Shown one piece after another: positions 5,700 to 12,766 of a DNA stretch of 15,788 nt. The notes beneath the pieces were generated by a model. It made no database searches, was not told where the DNA came from, and saw only the letters and a list, made by a program, of their open reading frames with translations. Every line of letters begins with the position of its first letter. Position 1 is the stretch's first letter. Origin of the DNA: an uncultured Acidobacteriota bacterium. Its GTDB lineage: Bacteria > Acidobacteriota > Thermoanaerobaculia > UBA5066. Where the stretch lies: positions 1 to 15,788 of the forward strand of contig CALFNC010000096.1 in the NCBI GenBank assembly GCA_937902605.1. The letters run 5' to 3'. The translations under genes and the position numbers were made by a program.

Positions 5700-6629
5700 A
5701 TGCTCCCAAACCGTTCCATGCCGCTGCTCGGCCTCGCCGCAGCCCTCATCCTCAGCGGTTGCGGGTCCGCCCGGCCGACGCCGCCTCCAGCCCCGTCCCC
5801 CGGCCCCGCGCCGGCCCAGGTTCGGGAGGTTCCCCCCAAGGTCGGACTGGCGCTCGGCGGGGGCGGCGCTCGCGGGTTCGCCGAGATCGGGGTCCTCCGG
5901 GTCCTCGAGCAAGAGAAGATCCCGGTGGATTTCGTCGCCGGGACCTCCGTCGGGAGTCTCGTCGGCGCGTTCTATGCCGACTCCGGCCGCGTCCTCGACG
6001 CCGAGTTCCTCGCGGTCTCCGTGACCGATGAGGATCTCTTCGACTACAAGGCGCTATCGTTCCTCTCGGGCGGCTTCGTGAAAGGCGACCGGCTCGAGGC
6101 GTTCCTCGCGAAGAATCTCAAACACCGGACCATCGAGACGTTTCGCATCCCATACGCGGCCGTCGCGACGCACCTGCGGACCGGGAAGACCGTCGTTTTC
6201 GAGAAGGGGCCTATCGCCCGGGCGGTCCACGCGTCCGCGGCGATCCCGGGGGTTTTCGTCCCGGTCGAGATCGGCGGGGAGATCTATGTCGACGGCGGTG
6301 TTACGAACCCGGTTCCGGTCGATGTGGCCCGGCGGGCTGGCTGCGACGTCGTGATCGCCGTCTCGGTCCCCGCCGCCGTCCCCTCGTTCACCCCGAAGAC
6401 CCCGATCGAGGTCGCCTACCACGCCATCACGCTGATGTCCGCCGAGATTGGGCGGCTCCGAGCACGCGACGCCGATGTCCTAGTCGAGCCGGCGGTCGGC
6501 GACGTGGCGTACGACGACTTCACCCAAAAGAAACGTCTGATCGAGGCGGGTGAGGCAGCGGCGCGGGCCGCGCTCCCCGCCATCCGGGCCGCGATCGCCT
6601 CGAAGGTGCGGCGCGTCCCCGTGCGGTAA
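5700..6629 (+). CDS. Patatin-like phospholipase, lipoprotein (RssA/NTE-like)
   Basis: The 309-residue protein is predicted to hydrolyse acyl esters of phospholipids or lysophospholipids. It starts with a lipoprotein signal ending LILSGC (Cys21), followed by a Pro-rich linker (27-40). The patatin domain shows the oxyanion motif GGGGARGF (53-60), the nucleophile elbow GTSVG with Ser83 and the catalytic aspartate Asp198 in DGG, so the Ser-Asp dyad is complete. Most bacterial RssA-type patatins are cytoplasmic; the lipobox predicts anchoring at the inner or outer membrane on the periplasmic side. Its ATG follows the DUF421 stop with no gap, suggesting translational coupling. The downstream acyl-CoA reductase, 64 bases away on the same strand, suggests a joint role in lipid turnover, which is inference. 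Confidence 0.88.
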   Translation: MLPNRSMPLLGLAAALILSGCGSARPTPPPAPSPGPAPAQVREVPPKVGLALGGGGARGFAEIGVLRVLEQEKIPVDFVAGTSVGSLVGAFYADSGRVLDAEFLAVSVTDEDLFDYKALSFLSGGFVKGDRLEAFLAKNLKHRTIETFRIPYAAVATHLRTGKTVVFEKGPIARAVHASAAIPGVFVPVEIGGEIYVDGGVTNPVPVDVARRAGCDVVIAVSVPAAVPSFTPKTPIEVAYHAITLMSAEIGRLRARDADVLVEPAVGDVAYDDFTQKKRLIEAGEAAARAALPAIRAAIASKVRRVPVR

Positions 6630-6693
6630 CGTGGGACTTCCCGGTTTACCGGACGCGCCGGAAATGCGAACCTAGGGGCGGAGTCGACACACC

Positions 6694-8604
6694 ATGAAAC
6701 CTCCGAGAACGGCGGACGCGCCCGACGCGCTGACTGACCCTCCGCATAGCCCCGGTTTCGAGCCGACGCCGAACCCCGAAGGGGAGATGATGTGGCGGAG
6801 CTCGCCTTCCCGCTACATCGCGAAGATCCACATGGAGACCCGGAAGGAGGTGCTTCGGCCGATCGATCCCGAGGACCTGCTCGTCCACGCGCACCGCGAC
6901 AAGAACCCGATGGAGGTGGCGGCGCAGTTCTTCGCGAGCCGCGCCATCCAGCTCACCGGGAACGAGAGCTTCGTCCGGAAGGGGCTCCGGCGGATCAACG
7001 CCGCCGGGACGGCCGTCGCCGAGACGCTCGGGGCCGCGACGGGCAGCGAGACCGTCGAGACGCAGGCGAAGAAGCTCCTCGGGGTCGGCGAGCGGGACCA
7101 CTTCTACCGGTTCCGGGAGCTGACGCGCCTGAGCGAAAAGGAGCTGCGCGAGCGGATCGAGAAGCTCCAGAAAGACGCGGCCGCTCTCCTCCGCGCGCGG
7201 GGCCGGAACCCGAAGCTCGTCATCCTCCTCACCGGAGCCACCGGCTTCTTGGGGAAAGAAATCCTTGTCCAGGCGGCCTCGGACCGCCGGGTCGCCCACG
7301 TCGTCTCGGTGGTGCGCCCGAAGACGATCCGCGACCCGAAGACGAAGGAGGTCATGAAGGTCCTGACGCCGGCGCAGCGCGGGGCGGCCCTCCTCCGCCG
7401 GCTCGGTATGACGGGCCAGAAAGCCGCCAAATTCCGGTTCATCGGGGGCGACATCGAGGCCCCGGACCTCGGGATCGCGCCGGCTGAGATCGTGCGCCTG
7501 CAGAAGACGGTGACCCACGTCATCCACTGCGCTGCCAGCGTCGCTTTCGACGACACCTACGAGAACTCCTACCGCGCGAACGTGCTCGGGAGCCGTAACG
7601 CGCTCGAGTTCGCCCTGTCCCTCCAGAGCGCCAAGGGCTCGCGGTTCATCCAGCACATCGCGATCGAGACGTCGTACATTCACGGCCGGAAGAAGAGGTC
7701 CATCGTCCAAGAGAGCGCTCTCACGTTCCCGCGGAACTTCTACAACAACTTCTACGAGCTGACGAAGGCGATGGCGTCGATCGAGACCGACCGGTTTCTC
7801 GTCGAGCGCGGCCTCCGCGTCTCGCAGCTCCTCCCCTCCATCGTCATCGGCCACTCCCGCACCGGGAACAACCGGGGCGACACGAAGGTGGTAAACGCCC
7901 CGATCAACGCGTTCGGCCGCGCGAAGGAGATCATCGACCGAATGCGAACGGACCCGGTCGGCCGGGCGAAGGCATGGGTCGTGATGGCCTTCGCGCTCGC
8001 TTTCCCGAGCGATCGGTCGGCCGAGCTGAACCTCGTCCCGGTCGACCGCGTGGTGGCCGGCATCCTGGCCGCTCTCACCGCTCCCGCGTCGATTGGGGAG
8101 CGCGTCCACCTCGCGACCGACAACCGGCTCCGCGCGGAGGACATCGTCCGGATCTGCAAGGAGGAGATCGGAATCGATATCCGGCTCGCCGACCCGACGC
8201 TCTTCCGCAACGTCACGCTCCCGGTGGTGAAGGCCGCTCTGGAGCGGATGAACCAGCCGAAGCTCGCGAACGCCCTCTCGAAGCTCGGGACGATCTTCGG
8301 CGGCTATGGCGAGTGGGGACAGCCGGTCCACGACGTCGGAAACGACGTCCGCGTCCTCGGCCTCGTTCTCCACCGGCCGTCGACGGAGTTCGCGTTCCGG
8401 ATGCTCTGCCGGCATAACCGGTTCGTCCAGGAGTTCGGCCAGATCCGCGATGAGGAGGAGATCGCTCGCCGGGAGGCGATCTGGGAGAAAGTAATCGACC
8501 GGATCGAGCTACGTACCGGCCGCCAGATCGCGTCGATTCCGGCGGACGAGTTCCGCCGGCTCATGACGCAGGATCTCGACGTTAAGACCTTCCGCGAGCG
8601 CTGA
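6694..8604 (+). CDS. Fatty acyl-CoA/thioester reductase-like SDR with long N-terminal extension
   Basis: The 636-residue cytoplasmic protein has a NAD-binding-4 (male sterility/FAR) core like enzymes that reduce long-chain acyl-CoA or acyl-ACP to aldehyde or alcohol. The cofactor motif GATGFLG is at 181-187, the substrate strand HVIHCAAS marks the middle of the fold, and the active site is YELTK with Tyr354 and Lys358; Thr326 in IETSYIHG is the likely third residue. The last ~170 residues resemble the FAR C-terminal region. Residues 1-174 precede the Rossmann fold and are not recognised; they hold a Pro-rich start, a helical part and a charged coiled-coil stretch (ELTRLSEKELRERIEKLQKD). ATG 6694 has only a weak GGAG element; ATGs at 6787 and 6790 behind GGGGAG are alternatives that would remove the Pro-rich tail. 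Ether or wax lipid synthesis are possible roles; the substrate is unknown. Confidence 0.8.
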   Translation: MKPPRTADAPDALTDPPHSPGFEPTPNPEGEMMWRSSPSRYIAKIHMETRKEVLRPIDPEDLLVHAHRDKNPMEVAAQFFASRAIQLTGNESFVRKGLRRINAAGTAVAETLGAATGSETVETQAKKLLGVGERDHFYRFRELTRLSEKELRERIEKLQKDAAALLRARGRNPKLVILLTGATGFLGKEILVQAASDRRVAHVVSVVRPKTIRDPKTKEVMKVLTPAQRGAALLRRLGMTGQKAAKFRFIGGDIEAPDLGIAPAEIVRLQKTVTHVIHCAASVAFDDTYENSYRANVLGSRNALEFALSLQSAKGSRFIQHIAIETSYIHGRKKRSIVQESALTFPRNFYNNFYELTKAMASIETDRFLVERGLRVSQLLPSIVIGHSRTGNNRGDTKVVNAPINAFGRAKEIIDRMRTDPVGRAKAWVVMAFALAFPSDRSAELNLVPVDRVVAGILAALTAPASIGERVHLATDNRLRAEDIVRICKEEIGIDIRLADPTLFRNVTLPVVKAALERMNQPKLANALSKLGTIFGGYGEWGQPVHDVGNDVRVLGLVLHRPSTEFAFRMLCRHNRFVQEFGQIRDEEEIARREAIWEKVIDRIELRTGRQIASIPADEFRRLMTQDLDVKTFRER

Positions 8605-8609
8605 GCGGC

Positions 8610-8619
8610 CGGACGTCCG
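8610..8619. repeat. Ten-base perfect palindrome between convergent genes
   Basis: CGGACGTCCG lies in the 23-base gap between the acyl-CoA reductase stop and the STAS gene stop. It is too short and lacks a T-run to be a confident terminator; it may contribute to ending both transcripts. Confidence 0.25.
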
Positions 8620-8627
8620 CCCCACCA

Positions 8628-8972
8628 TCAGGCGGCGAGGAAGCTCTGGACGGCGGCTTTCTCGTCGCCGTAGACCTCGAAGAGGGGGAGCAGGCGGCCG
8701 AGATGGAGCGCCGTCCGCACCCTCTCGTTGAGGTTGAGGATCCGAAGGCTCGCTCCGAGGTGGCTCGCCGTCTTCAGGCTGGCGACCAGCTCGCCGATTC
8801 CGGCGCTATCGATCGCCGTGACCCCGGAGAGGTTGAGGAGGATCTTCTTCCAGTCTTCCGCGAGCAGCTCGTTGACGACGTTGCGGAGGATCTCGTCGCC
8901 GATTCCGCCGACCAGGCGACCGGTCATGTCGACGATGACGACCTCCTCATTCTTGCGGACTTCGACGTGCAT
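8628..8972 (-). CDS. STAS-domain anti-sigma factor antagonist (SpoIIAA-like)
   Basis: The 114-residue protein is a single STAS domain. The conserved phosphorylation loop VTAIDSAGIGEL holds Ser56, the residue phosphorylated by a partner switch kinase in SpoIIAA/RsbV-type proteins; the unphosphorylated form releases a sigma factor or acts on another partner. The GRLVGG strand-turn (18-23) and the hydrophobic strand KKILLNLSGV are also typical. No anti-sigma kinase or sigma factor is encoded nearby, so its partner lies elsewhere. It is convergent with the acyl-CoA reductase and divergent from the secreted protein at 9127. The ATG has no ribosome site; TAGACT (minus strand, 8987-8982) ends nine bases upstream, indicating a nearly leaderless mRNA. 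Confidence 0.92.
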   Translation of the reverse strand: MHVEVRKNEEVVIVDMTGRLVGGIGDEILRNVVNELLAEDWKKILLNLSGVTAIDSAGIGELVASLKTASHLGASLRILNLNERVRTALHLGRLLPLFEVYGDEKAAVQSFLAA

Positions 8973-8981
8973 AACATCAAG

Positions 8982-8987
8982 AGTCTA
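8982..8987 (-). promoter_or_regulatory. Likely -10 box of the STAS gene
   Basis: On the minus strand TAGACT lies nine bases upstream of the ATG at 8972, leaving a 5' untranslated region of about zero to three bases. No convincing -35 hexamer is visible. Confidence 0.42.
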
Positions 8988-9059
8988 GTCCGGATCACAT
9001 CCTGCGTCGTCCCGCCCGTTTGTGAGACGGCCCCGGCGGGATACCATTCGCTCGAACGG

Positions 9060-9110
9060 ATGAGGGCAGAGGAGCAGGTCCTGGAGTGGCTGCGCCGCTC
9101 CGCTCGGTGA
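9060..9110 (+). pseudogene. 16-codon reading frame, possible truncated gene start
   Basis: The frame ATG to TGA encodes MRAEEQVLEWLRRSAR. It looks like a natural N-terminal helix of a cytoplasmic enzyme, not like a leader peptide, and is preceded by a GATACC box and a GC-rich hairpin (9011-9040). It stops 16 bases before the secreted protein start. The N-terminus of thiamine-monophosphate kinase (ThiL) is one resemblance, but at this length it cannot be assigned. It may be nothing more than chance. Confidence 0.22.
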
Positions 9111-9116
9111 GATACT
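9111..9116 (+). promoter_or_regulatory. Likely -10 box of the secreted protein gene
   Basis: GATACT ends ten bases before the ATG at 9127, and no Shine-Dalgarno sequence is present, as with the genes at 5199 and 8972. A 5' leader of about three bases is predicted. Confidence 0.4.
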
Positions 9117-9126
9117 CTCGCACCAG

Positions 9127-10362
9127 ATGTCTTTCGCGAAGCTTCTTGCCTCTGCCCTCGCAGCCTCCGCGATCGTCGGCGCGGCCGCCTTCGCCGATAC
9201 CCCCGCCACGACCCAGTGGCTCGTTACCTCCGCGAAAGCGACGGGTGCGCTCGGGGAGCAGTTCGTGACGTCCCTCCGGATCGTCAATCCCAATGCCGCG
9301 GCCACCGCCGTCGATCTCTATTTCCTCCCGGCGTCCCCTCTCGACGCGAACAATGCCGCTTTGGGCGACAACAGCAACCCCGCACGCGCGACGGTCACGG
9401 TCACGGCCGGTCAGACGCTCGCCATCGACGATCTCCTGGTGTCCCGGTTCGGCGTCGCGGGGGCCGGGGGGGTCCGGATCGAGTCCCGGCTGCCCGTCTC
9501 TGTCCTCTCCCAGACCCTTAACGCGAACGCCCGCAGCGCTTCCGGCATAGCCGGGACTTATGGCTTCGCGATCCCCGCTCAAACTCTCGATCAGGCCGTC
9601 TCCGTCGGCGACACGGCGTACGTCCCTTACATCTCCTCGGCTCCGGACGGCGCCACTACCGGATACCGGACGAACCTCTTCCTCCTCAGCGCCAACTCCG
9701 CGGTCCAGACCGTCGTGAACGTCCGCTTGGCCAGGGCTGACGGGACAACCATCGACCAGTTCGACTTCACGCTGGGAAAGAGCTCCCAGACGCAGATCAA
9801 CCGGGTCGCCTCCGTCTTCGGATACTCGGCTTCCGACACGAACCTGACGGCCTGGGTCACCGTGAAGAGCGGCGGACCAGTCGTGACCGGAGCGTCGGTG
9901 GTCGATAACGCCATCGGCTCGATCAGCTACTCGCCCCCCTTCAAGGTCTTCGCGCCGAATAACGGGGCTTTCGGGCTGGTATTCAGCGACGGCCCCTACG
10001 ACTTCTCCACCGGCCGGCTCGACCTCATCTCGGGGACGCCCGACTACCTGGCGGCCAGCCTCGTCCTGGACGGCTGCCCTTCCCCGAACCCCTCGGCGCA
10101 GTCCTTTCCGGTCCAGGCCTGGTTCTCGACGAACCAGAAGAACTCGACGGCCGCCCGGAATCCGGATGGCTCGATCACCGTCAGTGGTGGCAGCTCGGGA
10201 GCGACGTGGACCGGGACGATCTGGGGCTACGTCGACGGAACCCTCTCGGGTACGTTGACGTATGTTCGAGCCTCCGGAGTCACCGGAACCACCTGCCCGG
10301 GCGTGACCAAGACGTTCCCATTCAGCGGAGCCCGAGCCATGGCGTTCCCGCCGAACCCCTGA
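9127..10362 (+). CDS. Secreted protein with two tandem beta-sandwich repeats and a C-terminal domain
   Basis: The 411-residue product has a Sec signal peptide (MSFAKLLASALAASAIVGAA, cleavage probably after AFA, residue 23). No enzyme family is recognised. Two related beta-rich units follow: residues 46-132 and 180-261 align (LRIVNPNAAATAVDLYFL with LFLLSANSAVQTVVNVRL, then a 'gqtl.iddl...FG' strand with 'sqtqinrvasvFG', then a final strand LPVSVLSQTLN with GPVVTGASVVDN), which suggests an internal duplication. Residues 275-411 are a different beta-rich domain with two cysteines (in DGCPSP and TTCPGV) that could form a disulfide. Such NPN/strand-rich exported proteins are common in Acidobacteriota-like genomes as surface or periplasmic proteins of unknown role. 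It heads a three-gene run with the genes at 10370 and 10741. Confidence 0.8.
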   Translation: MSFAKLLASALAASAIVGAAAFADTPATTQWLVTSAKATGALGEQFVTSLRIVNPNAAATAVDLYFLPASPLDANNAALGDNSNPARATVTVTAGQTLAIDDLLVSRFGVAGAGGVRIESRLPVSVLSQTLNANARSASGIAGTYGFAIPAQTLDQAVSVGDTAYVPYISSAPDGATTGYRTNLFLLSANSAVQTVVNVRLARADGTTIDQFDFTLGKSSQTQINRVASVFGYSASDTNLTAWVTVKSGGPVVTGASVVDNAIGSISYSPPFKVFAPNNGAFGLVFSDGPYDFSTGRLDLISGTPDYLAASLVLDGCPSPNPSAQSFPVQAWFSTNQKNSTAARNPDGSITVSGGSSGATWTGTIWGYVDGTLSGTLTYVRASGVTGTTCPGVTKTFPFSGARAMAFPPNP

Positions 10363-10369
10363 CCCGCGG

Positions 10370-10744
10370 ATGAGGACGCCGACCTCCCCGCTCATTCGGG
10401 TCTCGGCGGTAGCTGTGCTCCTGGCGTCTGTTGCGCTGGCTGGCCCGGCAGAGATCTACGGCCGGCCGCTCCGCGGGCTGACGCTGGTTCGGGTTGCCGA
10501 GATTCTTCGCGACCCGAAGGCTCTTGGCGCCCGGGCGTTTCGTATCGGCGGGAGGTGCGAGCGGACCTCGGAGGGTGCCCTGACGGTCCGAGACGCCGAG
10601 GCCGTGATCGCCCTCGAGGCCATCGGTTTCGCCGTTCCCGAAAACGCGGTCGGTGCCCAGATCGCAGCGGAGGGCCGCATCGGCGCCGAGGAAAAGAGAA
10701 ATCCAGTCCGCTTCCTGGCGGACGGTGTGGAGGTAGCACGTTGA
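10370..10744 (+). CDS. Small exported protein, DUF4920/OB-fold-like
   Basis: The 124-residue protein has a signal peptide (about residues 1-24, ending VALA) and a mature domain of roughly 100 residues. The layout YGRPLRGLTLVRVAEILRDP... GGRCE... ALEAIGFAVPENAVGAQIAAEGRI resembles DUF4920, whose members read 'seLlanPekykGk.v.v.G.v' and 'fvPkd.aGk.v.veG'. The CxxxGCW metal-like motif of typical DUF4920 proteins is reduced here to a single Cys (in GGRCE), so any metal binding is probably lost. It starts seven bases after the secreted protein gene and overlaps the following lipoprotein gene by four bases (TTGA), which indicates one operon. The ATG has only a weak ribosome site. Function unknown. 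Confidence 0.68.
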   Translation: MRTPTSPLIRVSAVAVLLASVALAGPAEIYGRPLRGLTLVRVAEILRDPKALGARAFRIGGRCERTSEGALTVRDAEAVIALEAIGFAVPENAVGAQIAAEGRIGAEEKRNPVRFLADGVEVAR

Positions 10745-11268
10745 ATTCCAGAGCCTTTCTCGCCCCGTTGGCGGTCGCCAGCCTGGTCTTCGTCCTGTCT
10801 GGGTGCCGTCCGATCGACGAGACCCGTTCCCTGAACTTCGACGCCGAGACATCGGTAGGTGCCCTGACCTCCGGCTGGTCCGGCTTCGAAAAGACCGACG
10901 AGAACGACAGCTTCGTGTGGGCGCAGGCGCGAACCGCGACCGTGACCGTGTCGAGCCGGGCGAAAGGGGATCAGCTTCTCCGGTTTCGCTGCTGGCCGTT
11001 CCGCTACACCGGCGCGCCCGCCCAGGTGGCGGCCGTCTTCGTGAACGGGAGCAGGATCGACTCCGTCACGCTCACAGACGGAGCCCGGGTCTACAGCTTC
11101 GCGACGCCCGAGGCGCTCTGGAAGTCTGGACCAAACGAGATCCGGTTCGAGTTCGCCTACGCCGAGGCCCCGAAGGACCGGGTGCCCGGCAGCTCCGATC
11201 AGCGGGCACTTTCCGTGGCGTTCGACTGGCTGGAGGTCCTCCCGGCCAAGTCCGAGAAGAAGGGCTAG
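10741..11268 (+). CDS. Lipoprotein with a galactose-binding-like beta domain, TTG start
   Basis: The start is TTG at 10741, overlapping the previous stop as TTGA, with an excellent GGAGGT ribosome site six bases upstream (10729-10734). An in-frame ATG at 10555 lies inside the preceding gene and is not used. From the TTG the 175-residue product has a lipoprotein signal ending FVLSGC with Cys22, which confirms the choice. The mature part is a predicted jelly-roll: DGARVYSFATPEALWKSGPN and IRFEFAYAEAP read like the 'vNG..v....l..g...y...lp...lk.G.N.i.f.f.ya..P' pattern of sugar- or glycan-binding domains fused to envelope enzymes. No catalytic motif is visible. Its stop shares CTAG with the stop of the convergent DUF1573 gene. 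Carbohydrate binding is inference only. Confidence 0.77.
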   Translation: MNSRAFLAPLAVASLVFVLSGCRPIDETRSLNFDAETSVGALTSGWSGFEKTDENDSFVWAQARTATVTVSSRAKGDQLLRFRCWPFRYTGAPAQVAAVFVNGSRIDSVTLTDGARVYSFATPEALWKSGPNEIRFEFAYAEAPKDRVPGSSDQRALSVAFDWLEVLPAKSEKKG

Positions 11269-12293
11269 CCCTTCGGCGGGTTCTCGGCCGCGCGGACGAG
11301 CACGGTCCCGGAGATCGGTAGGCGGATCTCGGATTTGAGCGGGTCATTCGTCTTCACGGTCAGGGTCCCATCGAACGGTCCCTTCCGGATCCTCGCATCG
11401 ACCGTCATCACGATCTGGACTTTCTGGCGGTCCAATGGGATGACCTCGGTGACGATTCCGGCCACGCTCGAGATCGCGTCGGTCACCGTAAACCGTTCGT
11501 TCTTGGGGTTCTGGTTCGTGAGGAGAACCGTCCGGCGGATCGGTTCGCCCTCGAGAACGAAGTTCTGAAAGCTGACCCGGTTGGCGCTCACGCTGATCGT
11601 CGGCCGGATGAATCCCGAGAGTGGGATCTCGAGAAACGGGAGCTTCTCGATTCCCGTCGACAGCTTCAGCGCGCCCCCGATCAGCCCTTCAGGCGCTCCC
11701 TCGCCGACGGTGAGGCGGACACGAAATTGCCTCGGGCCCCGGTTCGGCAGGTGCTCCCTCTCCGGCACCGGTGCCACCGCCACGCTCGCCCAGGGCTGTG
11801 GAGCTTCCGCCACGGCCGGGGAGAACCCTGGATCATCCGAGACGACCGTCACTTCGGCCGACGCCTTTTCGCCACCGAAGGCCTGGACCCTCAGGAAACC
11901 GGAGGGGAGTATGTCCACCACCGTCTTGACGGTCGCGCTCACCAGGAGAGAGGTCTGGGGAGCCGCCGGGTCGTCGCTCAGGACGAGCGCCCTCTTGGAG
12001 ATCGAACCCTGGAATCCCTTTGTCTCGACGACCAGGGTGATCCGGCCCTGCTGGCCCGGACCGATCACGCGGTCGTACTCGGCGGCGGTGCATCCGCACG
12101 ACGGGCGGACCTCTGTGAGATGGAGATCGGTCGTGCCGTCGTTGCGGACGACGAAGACGTGCCGGACGACCTCTCCCTTGGTGACGACTCCCGCACTCCA
12201 TGTCGCTTCCGGCACGACAAGGTGCGAGGCGGCGGCGGCCGGCCCGGCGAGGAGGGCGAGGAGGATCGGTACGATCAGGCGCGAGCTCTTCAT
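11265..12293 (-). CDS. Exported DUF1573 protein (copy B)
   Basis: The 342-residue product has a Sec signal peptide (about 1-22, ending AAAA) and an N-terminal DUF1573 domain (about 25-125) with the hallmark RPSCGCTAAEYD; the two cysteines are Cys66 and Cys68. DUF1573 is an immunoglobulin-like fold related to HYDIN/ASPM domains; its role is not established. Two further beta domains follow (about 130-230 and 235-335); the last ends KGPFDGTLTVKTNDPLKSEI, nearly the same as the paralogue at 12823-13959. The ATG at 12293 has GGGAGG seven bases upstream and lies four bases after the stop of the upstream small exported protein. It is the last gene of its operon and its stop overlaps the convergent lipoprotein stop. 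It lacks the Pro-Ala linker seen in the paralogue. Confidence 0.9.
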   Translation of the reverse strand: MKSSRLIVPILLALLAGPAAAASHLVVPEATWSAGVVTKGEVVRHVFVVRNDGTTDLHLTEVRPSCGCTAAEYDRVIGPGQQGRITLVVETKGFQGSISKRALVLSDDPAAPQTSLLVSATVKTVVDILPSGFLRVQAFGGEKASAEVTVVSDDPGFSPAVAEAPQPWASVAVAPVPEREHLPNRGPRQFRVRLTVGEGAPEGLIGGALKLSTGIEKLPFLEIPLSGFIRPTISVSANRVSFQNFVLEGEPIRRTVLLTNQNPKNERFTVTDAISSVAGIVTEVIPLDRQKVQIVMTVDARIRKGPFDGTLTVKTNDPLKSEIRLPISGTVLVRAAENPPKG

Positions 12294-12297
12294 CTGG

Positions 12298-12744
12298 CTA
12301 CCTCCCGTCGGTCGGGGAAACGGCCGGTAGGTCGACGAGGACCGACCGGACGAAGTCGTGGATCTCGATCAGTCTGGGGCTACCTTTCGCCCCGGAGACG
12401 AGGTCGCGGAACCGGTACTCCTCCCGTCGGGTCCGGAGGCGCCATTCCGTGCAGACGGGCGCCGTCGGACCGTCGCTGCATGTGAGGGAGTGCCCGGTCA
12501 CTCGGGAAAGGGGGACGATGAGGTTCCGGCCCGGGTCTTGGGAGTCCACCCAGAGCACTTTCTCGTCCCTGACCGCGAGCGTCCCGGCGCGCCACCGCGC
12601 CGTCGCGACGACGAACCCGGGGCTTCGCCTTGCCATCGCCTCCCAGCGGCAGCCTGAAAGCGGAGCATCCGCGGCACGGCACGGAGGCGAGACCGCGCCG
12701 TTCAGCGTGACGAGGATGAAGAACGCGACGAGACGCGAGCCCAT
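12298..12744 (-). CDS. Small exported protein, PH/GRAM-like, between two DUF1573 genes
   Basis: The 148-residue protein begins MGSRLVAFFILVTLNGAVS, a signal peptide probably cleaved near residues 24-26. The mature part reads GTLAVRDEKVLWVDSQDPGR, then LIVPLSRVTG, then EWRLRTRREEYRFRD and a terminal helix IEIHDFVRSVLVDL. That order (strand, strand, 'vpls.I', strand, strand, C-terminal helix) resembles a PH or GRAM-type barrel, but no family is certain. Mature cysteines at about 32, 88 and 96 could form a disulfide. It has AGGAG seven bases before its ATG and is separated by four bases from copy B. It is probably transcribed with both DUF1573 genes despite the hairpin upstream. Confidence 0.62.
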   Translation of the reverse strand: MGSRLVAFFILVTLNGAVSPPCRAADAPLSGCRWEAMARRSPGFVVATARWRAGTLAVRDEKVLWVDSQDPGRNLIVPLSRVTGHSLTCSDGPTAPVCTEWRLRTRREEYRFRDLVSGAKGSPRLIEIHDFVRSVLVDLPAVSPTDGR

Positions 12745-12766
12745 TCACGACTCCTGAGAACACGAT

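Noticed and set aside
6646..8415. A 589-codon open frame antisense to the acyl-CoA reductase
   Set aside because: Composition is Arg/Asp/Glu/Val repeats typical of antisense shadows; the plus-strand gene has clear catalytic motifs.
8995..10395. A 466-codon open frame antisense to the secreted protein
   Set aside because: Gly/Arg/Asp-rich with no family resemblance, while the plus strand has a signal peptide and duplicated domains.
10555..10740. ATG start at 10555 for the lipoprotein gene
   Set aside because: It lies within the preceding gene and would bury the lipobox; the TTG at 10741 has a strong ribosome site and the 4-base stop-start overlap.
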